Part shown: positions 1 through 8,085 of the stretch, one piece after another
Layout of the letters: every line of letters starts with the position of its first letter
How positions within the stretch are numbered: the first letter of the stretch is position 1
DNA from: Komagataeibacter oboediens
GTDB lineage: Bacteria; Pseudomonadota; Alphaproteobacteria; Acetobacterales; Acetobacteraceae
Assembly: GCF_003207815.1 (NCBI RefSeq)
Contig: NZ_NKTX01000017.1
Coordinates: 1-59,530 of the forward strand
Reading direction: 5' to 3'
Length of the DNA stretch: 59,530 bases
Position numbers and translations under genes: made by a program
The notes under the pieces: generated by a model
Database searches by the model: none
The model's input: only the letters and a program-made list of their open reading frames with translations
Told to the model about the DNA's origin: nothing

Positions 1-1
1 A

Positions 2-235
2 GCCTTCGACACCGGCATATGTTCGTACAACGTGCTGGAGGCGCTGCCCCGTGACGTGAAGCCGCTGCTACGTGCCGCCATCGCGCTGTATGCCCGCTTC
101 CGCCGCACGCGCGACGAACTGACCGAAGCGCAGGCCTATCGATGGCTCCAGCGCCGGGCCATGCAGACATCGCGTCGCATTGCGGCCGTCGCAGGGGAGT
201 ATCTGGCATCGCACAAAAGGGATGAGGCATCATGA
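2..235 (+). CDS. nasT: NasT/AmiR-type ANTAR antiterminator, C-terminal part only
   Basis: Only the 3' end is in the window; the frame is open from base 2, so the gene starts upstream. The roughly 77 visible residues end in EAQAYRWLQRRAMQTSRRI followed by AAVAGEYLAS, the pattern of the ANTAR domain, a small C-terminal helical RNA-binding module of NasT/AmiR response regulators. These proteins bind paired hairpins in leader transcripts and prevent termination. The stop overlaps the next ATG as ATGA, and the next product is a NrtA-like protein without signal peptide, the usual NasS partner that holds NasT inactive. The usual helix-1 region looks shortened, so the exact subfamily is uncertain. 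A truncated GTG at 32 is not the real start. Confidence 0.7.
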   Translation, partial: AFDTGICSYNVLEALPRDVKPLLRAAIALYARFRRTRDELTEAQAYRWLQRRAMQTSRRIAAVAGEYLASHKRDEAS

Positions 236-1227
236 ACACACCGTTACGGATCGGCGTGCTGAAGCTGGCTGACAGCGCACCGGTGATCATGGGGCGACAG
301 CAGGGCATTTTTGCCCGTCATGGTCTGGAGAGCGAGATCGTCGTCTCCCCATCGTGGGCCAACATTGCCGATGGTCTGGCATGGAACAGACTGGATGCCG
401 CCGTCATTTTCGCGCCGCTGGCCATGATGACCGCTCTCGGGCGGCGCGGGCATGATACGGGGCTGCGCCCGCTGGGCCTGATCAGCCGGGGCGGCAACAC
501 GATCATGCTGCGCGGCGCGAACCCGGTGGAAGGGGCATGGAATGCCGGCCGTCAGGGGCGGCAGGCCTTTGACCGGTGGTCCACGGCCATCGGGCGGAAG
601 CCGCGTATTGCCGTCGTGCATATGTATTCCACCCATCTCCTCATCCTCCGGCGCTTTCTGAAGATGATCGATGTCAGCATGGAGGATGAAATCGACCTGT
701 CGGTCATGCCCCCGACCGACATGATCCATGCGCTTGCGGAAAACGCGATTGATGGCGGCTGTGTCGGTCCGCCATGGGGTACCGAGGCGGAACAGCTCGG
801 GCTTGCCTTTCGCGTGGGCGGGTCAGCCACCGTCCTGCCCGGCCATGTTGAAAAGATCATTGTCGCATCGGGAAAGCTGCTGTCATGCACCGCGACGGCG
901 CGGCGCATGTCGCATGCCCTGCGGGACGCGATTGCGTTCTGCCAGCAGCCGGCCCACCGCGCGGACATCGCGCGCGCGCTGGCGGCCCCTGTCGCGGATG
1001 GCGGGCTGACACTGCCGCTGGCGGCGACGGACGCCGTCCTGCCCGGTGGGGATGCCCGCGAATGCGTGACCTTTGCCGGGGGCAGCCTGCTGCCGTCCGA
1101 CCTTGACTGGATCATAAGCGATATGACGGCGCTGGGATGGGTGGACAATGCCGAGCAGCAGATACTCATGCGCTGGATCGGTCCCATGCCCGCGGATCCC
1201 CCCCACGCCTGTGCGCGGTCACTGTGA
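232..1227 (+). CDS. nasS: NasS-like cytoplasmic NrtA/CmpA-family ligand sensor
   Basis: 331 aa with the fold of nitrate/bicarbonate-binding proteins NrtA/CmpA: it begins directly with the first beta strand (LRIGVLKLADSAPVIMGRQQ) and carries the typical GIFARHGLESEI helix. There is no signal peptide or lipobox, so it should stay in the cytoplasm. In nitrate-assimilating proteobacteria this architecture, encoded next to an ANTAR protein, is NasS, which sequesters NasT until nitrate or nitrite is bound. The ATGA overlap with the upstream ANTAR gene supports that pairing. The ligand here is not proven; nitrate is favoured by the downstream nitrate-reductase-associated gene. The ATG at 232 is the natural translationally coupled start. 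Confidence 0.75.
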   Translation: MNTPLRIGVLKLADSAPVIMGRQQGIFARHGLESEIVVSPSWANIADGLAWNRLDAAVIFAPLAMMTALGRRGHDTGLRPLGLISRGGNTIMLRGANPVEGAWNAGRQGRQAFDRWSTAIGRKPRIAVVHMYSTHLLILRRFLKMIDVSMEDEIDLSVMPPTDMIHALAENAIDGGCVGPPWGTEAEQLGLAFRVGGSATVLPGHVEKIIVASGKLLSCTATARRMSHALRDAIAFCQQPAHRADIARALAAPVADGGLTLPLAATDAVLPGGDARECVTFAGGSLLPSDLDWIISDMTALGWVDNAEQQILMRWIGPMPADPPHACARSL

Positions 1228-1249
1228 ACCGCGCGGGGAGAGGGAGGCC

Positions 1250-1705
1250 ATGCTGTTCAATTTTGAAATGGATTTTGCCCTGTCGTTACGCTGTGTTCCC
1301 ATGATCGTGCGCATGAAGCTGGACCTGTGCGGGGTAAAACTCAGCCTGCGTCAATGGAGCCGTTTCACGCCGCACGACAGGCAGGCACTGGTGGACCGTC
1401 CCGCCACCACGCCGCCGGAACAGGTGGCGTACCGGTCCTTCCTCCTGCACCTGATCAGGACCCGGGCAGGGGAAGAACCAAAACTGCTTCCACCTGCCCA
1501 GACCGAAGCATGGCAACTGGCTGCTGGCGTGCCTGATGCGATCAGGCTGAAAGCACAATCCAGCGGGTTGCGGCCTCCTACACCCGAACAGTGGGGGCAC
1601 CTGTCCTGCCTGCAGCGCTTTGCGCTGGTCAAACTGACACGGCCGGGCCATGAAAACCGGAATTTCGGACCCGCCTTACGGGAATTTCTTGATACGGATG
1701 CATGA
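1250..1705 (+). CDS. Nitrate reductase-associated protein (Nitr_red_assoc family)
   Basis: 151 aa counting from the ATG at 1250, which follows a GGGGAGAGGGAGG ribosome-binding stretch; an upstream in-frame GTG would only add residues overlapping nasS. The start (FNFEMDFALSLRCVPMIVR), the middle (KLDLCGVKLSLRQW) and the end (LQRFALVKLTRPGHENRNF) match the small protein family named for its linkage to assimilatory nitrate reductase in cyanobacteria and proteobacteria. The biochemical role of that family is not established. It lies 22 bases after the NasS-like gene, so the three genes probably form one transcript that ends at the hairpin beginning at 1708. This gene is the best local evidence that the sensor pair responds to nitrate or nitrite. 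Confidence 0.8.
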   Translation: MLFNFEMDFALSLRCVPMIVRMKLDLCGVKLSLRQWSRFTPHDRQALVDRPATTPPEQVAYRSFLLHLIRTRAGEEPKLLPPAQTEAWQLAAGVPDAIRLKAQSSGLRPPTPEQWGHLSCLQRFALVKLTRPGHENRNFGPALREFLDTDA

Positions 1706-1707
1706 CG

Positions 1708-1738
1708 AATGCCGCCCGTTTCAAACAGGCGGCATTTT
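1708..1738 (+). terminator. Rho-independent terminator after the nitrate genes
   Basis: A perfect 9-bp stem, AATGCCGCC at 1708-1716 pairing with GGCGGCATT at 1728-1736, with an 11-base loop, running into TTTT. It begins three bases after the stop codon at 1705. Confidence 0.85.
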
Positions 1739-1767
1739 CCAGGAAACCGTCTGAAAAGTCGGCTCAT

Positions 1768-1854
1768 GAAACATCCCGTAAATCTGCTGGATGTTTCTGG
1801 TGGAGCCTGCTTCAGGAAAACCCGAAAAACGTCGCCTTTCTGAAAAATGGCGAC
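1768..1854 (-). repeat. Paired-hairpin intergenic repeat, copy 1
   Basis: Two inverted repeats in a row: GAAACATCC (1768-1776) with GGATGTTTC (1789-1797), loop 12 bases, then GTCGCC (1831-1836) with GGCGAC (1849-1854). The same two hairpins, in the opposite order and therefore opposite orientation, occur at 16025-16111. It sits between convergent genes, at 3' ends. It may be a mobile palindromic repeat family or an mRNA end stabiliser; function is unknown. Confidence 0.6.
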
Positions 1855-1906
1855 ACCCGGAAACGTTCCATTTTCCTGAAAACCAGCCCGTCACGCCAGA
1901 AGCTGG

Positions 1907-2689
1907 TCATGCCTGTTCATCAAAACCATCGGCAAGCATGTTCGTCAGCGTATCCGCCATGGAATGAAACTGCTCCGTGCGCATGATCGCGGCATCGCGC
2001 GGGCGGGGAGAGGGGACGTCAACCTCATGGGCGATGCGACCGGGGCGGGGCCTGAGCACAATGATGCGATCCGCAAGGAACAGGGCCTCGGCGACATCGT
2101 GCGTAATCAGCAGGGTGGTGATCTGCTGCGTGCTCCACAGCCGCATGAGTTCAAGGTTCATGCTGCGGCGCGTGACCGCATCCAGCGCACCAAAGGGTTC
2201 ATCCAGCAACAGCACCTCTGGCGAAAGCACAAGCGCACGCGCAATGGCCGCACGCTGGCGCATGCCGCCGGAAAGCTGGCTGGGTCGCGCATGGGCGAAA
2301 TCCGCCAGCCCGACCCGCCGGATCAGGTCATCCACCCGCGCCTGATCGACCGGATACCCGGCCAGGCGGAAGGGCAGGCTGATATTCGCCGTGATCGACA
2401 GCCATGGCAGCAGCGCCGCATCCTGAAAGGCGACACCAAGACGATGGGCGCGCGACAGTTCGGCGGGTGCCACACCTTCAACCCGGATCTGGCCCGCGCT
2501 GGGCGTGGCCAGTGCCGCGATCAGGCGCAGGATCGTGCTTTTCCCGCAACCGCTCGGCCCCAGCAGCGCGACGAATTCACCCTCCCTGATGGCAAGGGAA
2601 ATATCGTCCAGCGCCAGAATGTTCCGACCGTCATTCAGCTGGAACGTCTTGGAAACGTGGCTCAGCTCGATTGCCGGGACCCGCTGCAT
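1907..2689 (-). CDS. ABC transporter ATP-binding protein, nitrate/taurine/NMT1 type
   Basis: 260 aa with all nucleotide-binding motifs of the SsuB/TauB/NrtD family: Walker [10 protein letters not shown] (44-52), Q-loop (VAFQD, Q89), signature LSGGM (139-143), Walker B VLLLDEP (159-165) and switch His in LLITHD (H197). It should energise uptake of a small organic nitrogen compound together with the binding protein at 4082-5104 and the two permeases encoded divergently at 5463-6952, since no permease is on this strand. The ATG shares one base with the stop of the amidohydrolase gene (TGATG), so it is translationally coupled. The substrate cannot be read from the ATPase. Confidence 0.92.
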   Translation of the reverse strand: MQRVPAIELSHVSKTFQLNDGRNILALDDISLAIREGEFVALLGPSGCGKSTILRLIAALATPSAGQIRVEGVAPAELSRAHRLGVAFQDAALLPWLSITANISLPFRLAGYPVDQARVDDLIRRVGLADFAHARPSQLSGGMRQRAAIARALVLSPEVLLLDEPFGALDAVTRRSMNLELMRLWSTQQITTLLITHDVAEALFLADRIIVLRPRPGRIAHEVDVPSPRPRDAAIMRTEQFHSMADTLTNMLADGFDEQA

Positions 2690-4080
2690 CAGCTCTGGAC
2701 CATCGCGTCAAACCTTTCCATGATCCTTGCCCTGCGTTCATTCACCCTTGCGCGCAGGGCCTCGATATCGATGTTGAGCAGCCTGCGGTCACGCATCACC
2801 ACGGCGCCTTCGATAATCACATCGCGCACATCCCGCCCGACCACGCAATGCGCTGCAAGGAAAAGCGGGTCCATCGACCCCATGTGATCAAGGTCGGATG
2901 TATCCACCAGGATCAGGTCCGCGTGGCGCCCGGCCTCCAGACAGCCCAGTTCGTCCCCCATTCCCACGGCGCGCGCGCCGCCACGTGTCGCAATCTTGAG
3001 CAGTTCCTCCCCGGACATGGGAACACGCTGGTGATAGGCATGTCCAATGGCCGCGGCCTGACCGACCCGCGCGGCATGAGCGACCTGAAAGAGGTCGAGC
3101 GTAAAGGACGAGGCCGCGCCATCGGTCCCCATCCCGATATCCACCCCGCGCCGCCACATTTCCTGCAGGCGGGGCACGCCGATCCCGTAATTGCCAAAGG
3201 CACAGTGGCAGGCGGACATGCGGTGCGTGGCGTACAGATCGACTTCCTCGGCGGACAGGATGACCGAATGGGCGCAGTGCAGGTGTGGCCCAAGTGCGCC
3301 AAGGTCGTTCAGGTATTCGGTGGGCCGCTTGCCGTGCTGTTCCAGCGCGTAATCCACCTCATACGTCCCTTCGGCCAGATGGGTGTGGATCTTCACGCCG
3401 TGGGCACGCGCCGCGTCCGCCATGCCCGCAATCAGCGTGGGACTGCACACGATGATCTGGCGCAGCGACATCCAGGCCCTGACGCGGGGGTGATCGCGCC
3501 ACCGTTCAACCAGGGCGATGTTCCTGGCCAGCGCCTCGTCCGTCGTCATCATCATCGACGGCGGCATGTCCCTTCCTGCGAAACTGGTATTCAGGTCCGA
3601 TGTCGTCAGGGCGACAAAACCGCGAATGCCGGTTTCAACCGCCGCCCGGGCCATTTCATCTGGGTGGGGGCCACCAGCTTCGGCAAAGCAGGTCGTGCCG
3701 CACATGATCATGTTGGCATAGGCCAGCAGGCCGCTCAGATAGATGTCTTCGGGATCGAGAAGGGCCTCGAACGGGACATAATAGTTTTTCCATGGCGGGT
3801 TGCGCAGCGGGCCGAGGCGGCTCATTTCAGCCAGTTTGCCGCGCAACAGCTGCTGCGCGGTATGGACATGCGCGTCGATCATGCCTGGCATGGCGATCCG
3901 GCCCCGTCCGTCGATTACGGTCGTGGCGGCAATGTCGCCAATATCGGCACGAGGGCCCACATGCACCAGCCGGCCGTCGCTTATGACAATCACGCCATCG
4001 CGGATGACGTCCCCGGCATCGTTCATTGTTACGATATCGCATCCATGAATGACGATATCCGCCTTAGAGGGAAGCGCCAT
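2689..4080 (-). CDS. MtaD/TrzN-like metal-dependent amidohydrolase (aminohydrolase)
   Basis: 463 aa. N-terminal small beta domain, then the amidohydrolase barrel opening with GMIDAHVH (H71, H73), later IHTHLAE (H234, E237), LHCAHS (H271) and GTDG (D320): the full mononuclear-metal ligand and catalytic set of the ATZ/TRZ/MtaD deaminase group. Members remove amino or other leaving groups from purines, S-adenosylhomocysteine, s-triazines or similar N-heterocycles. The start at 4080 has an AAAGGAA ribosome-binding site; an upstream in-frame extension of 32 residues would run into the binding-protein gene. Lying between a transporter binding protein and its ATPase, it probably acts on the imported compound in the cytoplasm. 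The real substrate is unknown. Confidence 0.88.
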   Translation of the reverse strand: MALPSKADIVIHGCDIVTMNDAGDVIRDGVIVISDGRLVHVGPRADIGDIAATTVIDGRGRIAMPGMIDAHVHTAQQLLRGKLAEMSRLGPLRNPPWKNYYVPFEALLDPEDIYLSGLLAYANMIMCGTTCFAEAGGPHPDEMARAAVETGIRGFVALTTSDLNTSFAGRDMPPSMMMTTDEALARNIALVERWRDHPRVRAWMSLRQIIVCSPTLIAGMADAARAHGVKIHTHLAEGTYEVDYALEQHGKRPTEYLNDLGALGPHLHCAHSVILSAEEVDLYATHRMSACHCAFGNYGIGVPRLQEMWRRGVDIGMGTDGAASSFTLDLFQVAHAARVGQAAAIGHAYHQRVPMSGEELLKIATRGGARAVGMGDELGCLEAGRHADLILVDTSDLDHMGSMDPLFLAAHCVVGRDVRDVIIEGAVVMRDRRLLNIDIEALRARVNERRARIMERFDAMVQS

Positions 4081-4081
4081 G

Positions 4082-5104
4082 TCAAATTCCTTTAAAAGCT
4101 TCGGGAACAACCGTGAAATCGGCAATCCGGTCGATATCGGGCAGGGCGGTGCGCCCCGCCGCGCGGGCAGCGGCATACATCGGCCCGGCCATCATGTCCC
4201 GGTCGAGGGAGAGTAGCGGGCGCGACGGCATCCCGCGGTAATGGGTGAAGGGGATCTGGCTTCTGTTCTGCAGGATCTGCTGGTCAAGGTCGAAACCGTA
4301 ATCCTCACCATATTTTTCAACCACCAGACGGGCGGCGACCGCGGGATCGGTTTCGTTGAAGGTCCACCCCTGTATCAACCCGCGCAGGAAGGCCACGACC
4401 CGGGGCCGGTTCTGCGCAAGGTAGGCGCGGGTCGTCACCAGAAGGGCGGCAGGGGTGACAAATCCCAGATCGGCGAAATTCGTGAAAATGAAGTCCCGGT
4501 CCTGTTTCAGGCCCATCATTTCAAGCGTAAGCTTCTGGTTGGTATCGAACCCCACGAACGCGTCACCCTGCCCATCAAGCAGGGGATCGGGGGAAAAACC
4601 GGCGGGGACGAAGGTCCATTTCTGGGGCAGGCCCGCAATGGCGAGTACGGCATTGATTGACGTCGTCTCGTTAATACCCTGCGCAAGGATGCGCAGGCCA
4701 AGCAGGTCGCGCGGCACGCGCACAGGATGGGCGGGCAGTGAAATGACCCCGAGCGGATTACGGGGCATTTCGGTGCCGAGGATCACAAGGTCGTTGCCAC
4801 GTGCGACCGCATCCAGAAACGGCAGCCATGACATGTAGGACAGGTCGGCCCGTCCCGCCGCCAGCATGACGGCCGGGTCCGGCGCGTTGGGACCGCCGGC
4901 CGTCCATGTGACGTCCAGCCCCTGGTTACGGAAAAACCCGTGATCAAGGGCGATCCATTCGCCTGCGTACTGGACATTGGCGATCCAGCCGAGCTTCAGC
5001 CTGACAACCGGCAGGGACGACGTTTCGGCCGCCCGTATGGAACCGGGCGCCACAGCACGGCACAGGACAAGGCTGGCGAGGAACGATCTTCGATGCCACT
5101 TCAT
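4082..5104 (-). CDS. NMT1/THI5-like ABC transporter substrate-binding protein
   Basis: 340 aa. The N-terminus has paired arginines before a hydrophobic stretch (HRRSFLASLVL), consistent with a Tat- or Sec-type signal peptide. The mature part opens with VRLKLGWIANVQYAG and contains HGFFRNQGLDV, standard for the NMT1/THI5 family that binds pyrimidine, sulfonate or aromatic ligands. It resembles the binding protein at 34802-35803 more than the ThiY-like one at 24535. It is the first gene of a three-gene operon (binding protein, amidohydrolase, ATPase) read leftwards; the permeases are on the divergent arm. No ligand-specific residues were recognised. Confidence 0.9.
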   Translation of the reverse strand: MKWHRRSFLASLVLCRAVAPGSIRAAETSSLPVVRLKLGWIANVQYAGEWIALDHGFFRNQGLDVTWTAGGPNAPDPAVMLAAGRADLSYMSWLPFLDAVARGNDLVILGTEMPRNPLGVISLPAHPVRVPRDLLGLRILAQGINETTSINAVLAIAGLPQKWTFVPAGFSPDPLLDGQGDAFVGFDTNQKLTLEMMGLKQDRDFIFTNFADLGFVTPAALLVTTRAYLAQNRPRVVAFLRGLIQGWTFNETDPAVAARLVVEKYGEDYGFDLDQQILQNRSQIPFTHYRGMPSRPLLSLDRDMMAGPMYAAARAAGRTALPDIDRIADFTVVPEAFKGI

Positions 5105-5462
5105 GCCATGATCCCCGCCTGCTGTTCCGGCCTGCGCCGAAACCTGTCACGCAATTTTTCCCTGATGAAAAAATGTTACTTTATTTTCGAAATAACCGTC
5201 AACGTGTAAATTATATTACTGACATGACGGGGGCAGGCCGCTATCATCGTTTCTGTAAAGTTACGATTCCAATGCAGGCCACGCCATGCATTGCCACGTT
5301 TTCCCGCCGACTGTTCATATCCTGAGGGGGAGGGTGCGACATGCCCGTCCGGTATTCACGGAAGCGTAGCACGGGAACTCAACACAGGGGTGATGGCACA
5401 GGCCACACGATCCTGCGATCCCGACACGGGCACGCCCCGATACATCGCCACGGTGCGACAGC
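5105..5462. promoter_or_regulatory. Divergent promoter region of the first ABC system
   Basis: 358 bases without a gene between the leftward binding-protein operon and the rightward permease operon. The left half is AT-rich and holds two dyads: a near-palindrome centred on TTCGAA (5181-5195, TTATTTTCGAAATAA) and GTAA-N6-TTAC (5206-5219). Either could be an operator, for instance for the RpiR regulator at 8086. The right half (about 5290-5462) shows no feature I can name. Confidence 0.45.
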
Positions 5463-6218
5463 ATGAAATACGTCACCCGCTTCCGTGCAGCCATCACTGC
5501 GACCGTGGGGTTCGCCATTGTTCTGGTCCTGTGGCAGGTCATCGGGAGCGCAAAGCTGCTTGGCCCGACCTTCCCGCCACCGAGCAGTGTCATCGCCAGC
5601 CTTACGGTGCCATACCGGCGGCATCTTTATATCCGTGCAAGTCTGGCAACGCTTTCAACAGCGGCATGGGGATATGGCATCGGGCAGGCTGGGGGGCTTG
5701 CAACTGCGCTGTTCGGGCATCTCCTGCCTTTTTCCCGGGCCGGGCTGGACCGGCTGGCAAGCGTTATCCATGCGATACCCATGATCGCACTGGGGCCGCT
5801 GTTCATGGCCGTGCTGTCCCCTGCGTGGGCCGGGACGGCCATCGCCGCAATCGGGGTCTTTTTCGTCTCCTACATCGCCGGCTGTACTGCAATTGAGTCG
5901 GCCGCGCCAACACATAGGGATCTGTTCCAGATATTCGGCGCATCCCCCCTGCGCAGGCTTTGGCTGCTTGATGTCCCGTCCGCCCTACCGGCACTGGTGA
6001 CCGGATTGCGGCAGGCGGTGCCGGTGGCTTTTCTGGGTACCATACTGGGCGAATGGTTCGGCTCTGCCCATGGTCTTGGGCTGCTGATCCTCAGCGCAAT
6101 GGAAAACTTCCAGATCGCCCTGCTGTGGAGCACGGTCATCCTGTGCTGCGGGCTGTCGCTCGTCATTTTTGTCCTGCTTGGCTATGTCGAGCGTATCGTG
6201 GGGCGGCATTACCGATGA
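5463..6218 (+). CDS. ABC transporter permease 1 of the divergent transporter
   Basis: 251 aa integral membrane protein of the SsuC/TauC/NMT1 permease type. A first membrane helix (AITATVGFAIVLVLWQVIG) is followed by five more hydrophobic segments; the cytoplasmic EAA loop region reads IFGASPLRRLWLLDVPSALP and is followed by GEWFGSAHGLG, where the ATPase docks. Its stop overlaps the ATG of a second permease (ATGA), so the two are made together and probably form a heterodimer. The matching ATPase and binding protein are on the opposite arm, an uncommon split arrangement. Confidence 0.9.
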   Translation: MKYVTRFRAAITATVGFAIVLVLWQVIGSAKLLGPTFPPPSSVIASLTVPYRRHLYIRASLATLSTAAWGYGIGQAGGLATALFGHLLPFSRAGLDRLASVIHAIPMIALGPLFMAVLSPAWAGTAIAAIGVFFVSYIAGCTAIESAAPTHRDLFQIFGASPLRRLWLLDVPSALPALVTGLRQAVPVAFLGTILGEWFGSAHGLGLLILSAMENFQIALLWSTVILCCGLSLVIFVLLGYVERIVGRHYR

Positions 6219-6952
6219 GACGTTTCCTTGCGCGCTGGTGGGGCCCCTGCCTGCTGCTGCTGGCCTGGCAGGTCGGGGTGCAGGCCAGCGGGGTCAACCA
6301 GATCGTCATGCCGCACCCCATGGCCGTCATCATGGATATAGCGTCCAACCCATTGGTTTATGGCCGCGCCGCAGCAAGGACGCTGCTGGTCGCCGTTCCG
6401 GGCCTTACGGCGGGACTGGCGATGGGGGGCATGCTGGCGCTGCTGTGCCAGTTTTCCGCGGTAATGGAATATCTGCTGACGCCGCTTGCAATGATGCTGT
6501 CCTCCATCCCGGTTGTCGCCATCATTCCCGTTCTGTCGCGCCTGTTCGGTTACCACATGACAACGCTGGTCGTTATCGTGGCCATCATCTGTTTTCTGCC
6601 TGCCTTCGTGTATATGCACGCGGGGTTACGGTCGGTCCCGGCGGGCAGCCTGGATGTCTTCAGCGTGTTCGGGGCCAGCGCACGGATGCGGCTGCTGCTG
6701 CTTCGGCTGCCTGCATCCGTGCCATCCTGTATGACAGCCCTGCGCATTGCCGCCCCGACCGCGATCCTGGCAAGCCTGACTGCCGAATACCTCATGCAGA
6801 CAGGGGGGCTGGGCGCGCTGTTCCGCATTACAACGGCCGAATTCCGGTCCGAACGCGCCTTCGGGTGCAGTCTTGTGGCAATGGTGCTGTCGGTCTGCTG
6901 TTTCTTTGTGGCCCTGCATGCCGAACGGGCCGTAACCCGACGCTGGCAATAG
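6215..6952 (+). CDS. ABC transporter permease 2 of the divergent transporter
   Basis: 245 aa from the ATG at 6215, which overlaps the previous stop. About six membrane helices, an EAA-like loop (VFGASARMRLLLLRLPASVP) and AEYLMQTGGLGALF place it in the same binding-protein-dependent permease family as its upstream neighbour. The two proteins are homologous but clearly diverged, consistent with a heterodimeric channel. Longer readings starting further upstream belong to the frame inside permease 1 and are not real. Confidence 0.9.
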   Translation: MRRFLARWWGPCLLLLAWQVGVQASGVNQIVMPHPMAVIMDIASNPLVYGRAAARTLLVAVPGLTAGLAMGGMLALLCQFSAVMEYLLTPLAMMLSSIPVVAIIPVLSRLFGYHMTTLVVIVAIICFLPAFVYMHAGLRSVPAGSLDVFSVFGASARMRLLLLRLPASVPSCMTALRIAAPTAILASLTAEYLMQTGGLGALFRITTAEFRSERAFGCSLVAMVLSVCCFFVALHAERAVTRRWQ

Positions 6953-6967
6953 GCAAGGGGGGACGTG

Positions 6968-7846
6968 ATGCACATCGCGGTTGTGGCTGACCTGAAAACA
7001 ACGCTGGGCGAAAATCCGTTATGGGATGCCGGGACACAGCGCATCTTCTGGGTGGACAGCCTGGGCAGGCGCCTGTTCCGCGCGACGGCCGATGGACATG
7101 AAATCCGGGCATGGGATTTTCCCGCCAGCATCGGTTCAATGGCGTTACGCCATGGGGGCGGGGCGGTTGTCGCGTTGCGCACGGGGATCTTCATGCTGGA
7201 TTTCCATACCGGCGCCCTGACCCGTGTGGTGGACCCCGGACATGATCGGGCGCACCTGACGCTGAATGACGGCAAGGTTGACCGGCAGGGCCGGTTTATC
7301 TTCGGCTCCATGGTTGTCGATGCGGCGGAAAACCGTTTTGCCGAACTGTACCGCCTTGATGCCGACCTGTCATTACACCGGCTGCGCGGCGGGATTGGTG
7401 TCAGTAATGGACCATGCTGGAGCCCGGATGGACGCCGTTTCTATTTCTCCGACAGTCATTCAAACGAAATGATGGTTTACGATTACGACACGACCGAAGG
7501 CACCCTGTCGCGCGGGCGGCCCTTCGCCTCCCTGCCGCACGACGGAACAGGCAGGCTTGATGGCGCCTGCGTCGATGCCGAAGGCTGTGTCTGGAGCGCG
7601 CATTGTGGTGCGGGACAGATCGTGCGCTACCGGCCCGACGGCAACATTGACCGGGTCATCCAGATACCGGTGAGACGTGTGACCAGCGTTGCCTTTGGCG
7701 GGGCCGGACTGGACATCCTGTTCGTCACATCCATGGCGCATGGCCTGCAACCCGACGCGGTGGCCGATCACCCCCTGCGGGGCGCCCTGTTTGCCGTGCA
7801 CGGCCTTGGCGTGAGAGGCATGGTCGAACCACGCTTTGCCGGTTAA
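6968..7846 (+). CDS. SMP-30/gluconolactonase family lactonase
   Basis: 292 aa six-bladed propeller hydrolase. The metal site of this family is intact: E15 in LGENPLW, N100 in LNDGK, N147 in SNGPCW and D198 in LDGACVD, corresponding to the Glu/Asn/Asn/Asp set of human SMP-30 and bacterial lactonases. Members open sugar or other lactones in the cytoplasm or periplasm; no signal peptide is visible. It follows the permeases by 15 bases and is probably in the same transcript, suggesting that breakdown of the imported compound passes through a lactone, or that the transported compound is one. A GTG immediately before the ATG could be an alternative start. Confidence 0.85.
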   Translation: MHIAVVADLKTTLGENPLWDAGTQRIFWVDSLGRRLFRATADGHEIRAWDFPASIGSMALRHGGGAVVALRTGIFMLDFHTGALTRVVDPGHDRAHLTLNDGKVDRQGRFIFGSMVVDAAENRFAELYRLDADLSLHRLRGGIGVSNGPCWSPDGRRFYFSDSHSNEMMVYDYDTTEGTLSRGRPFASLPHDGTGRLDGACVDAEGCVWSAHCGAGQIVRYRPDGNIDRVIQIPVRRVTSVAFGGAGLDILFVTSMAHGLQPDAVADHPLRGALFAVHGLGVRGMVEPRFAG

Positions 7847-8085
7847 GCCTGTTTTCCTGCGGTCCTGCACGTCGCGCGGAAAACGAAAAAAAAAAGCGAC
7901 CGCAACGCGAAAACCGGGTTTTGTAGGAGGGAGAGTTGCCACGACGCGCAATGCGCTGCAGAAAACATCCCCCAGGCGCGTATTCACCGTCCTTATGCGT
8001 CCGCCCTGCCTGCCATGTCCCATCCGCTGCGAAAGGGGAGGGGGCTAGATGAAATGATGATAAGGCCAAGTCAGGATACTGCCGA

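Noticed and set aside
2671-4095. Long forward open frame opposite the amidohydrolase
   Set aside because: It mirrors a gene with complete catalytic motifs on the other strand and has no recognisable domain.
7847-8085. Poly-A tract and small dyad between lactonase and RpiR as a terminator
   Set aside because: The stem (AAAAC/GTTTT) is short and the A-run is on the wrong side for the forward transcript.
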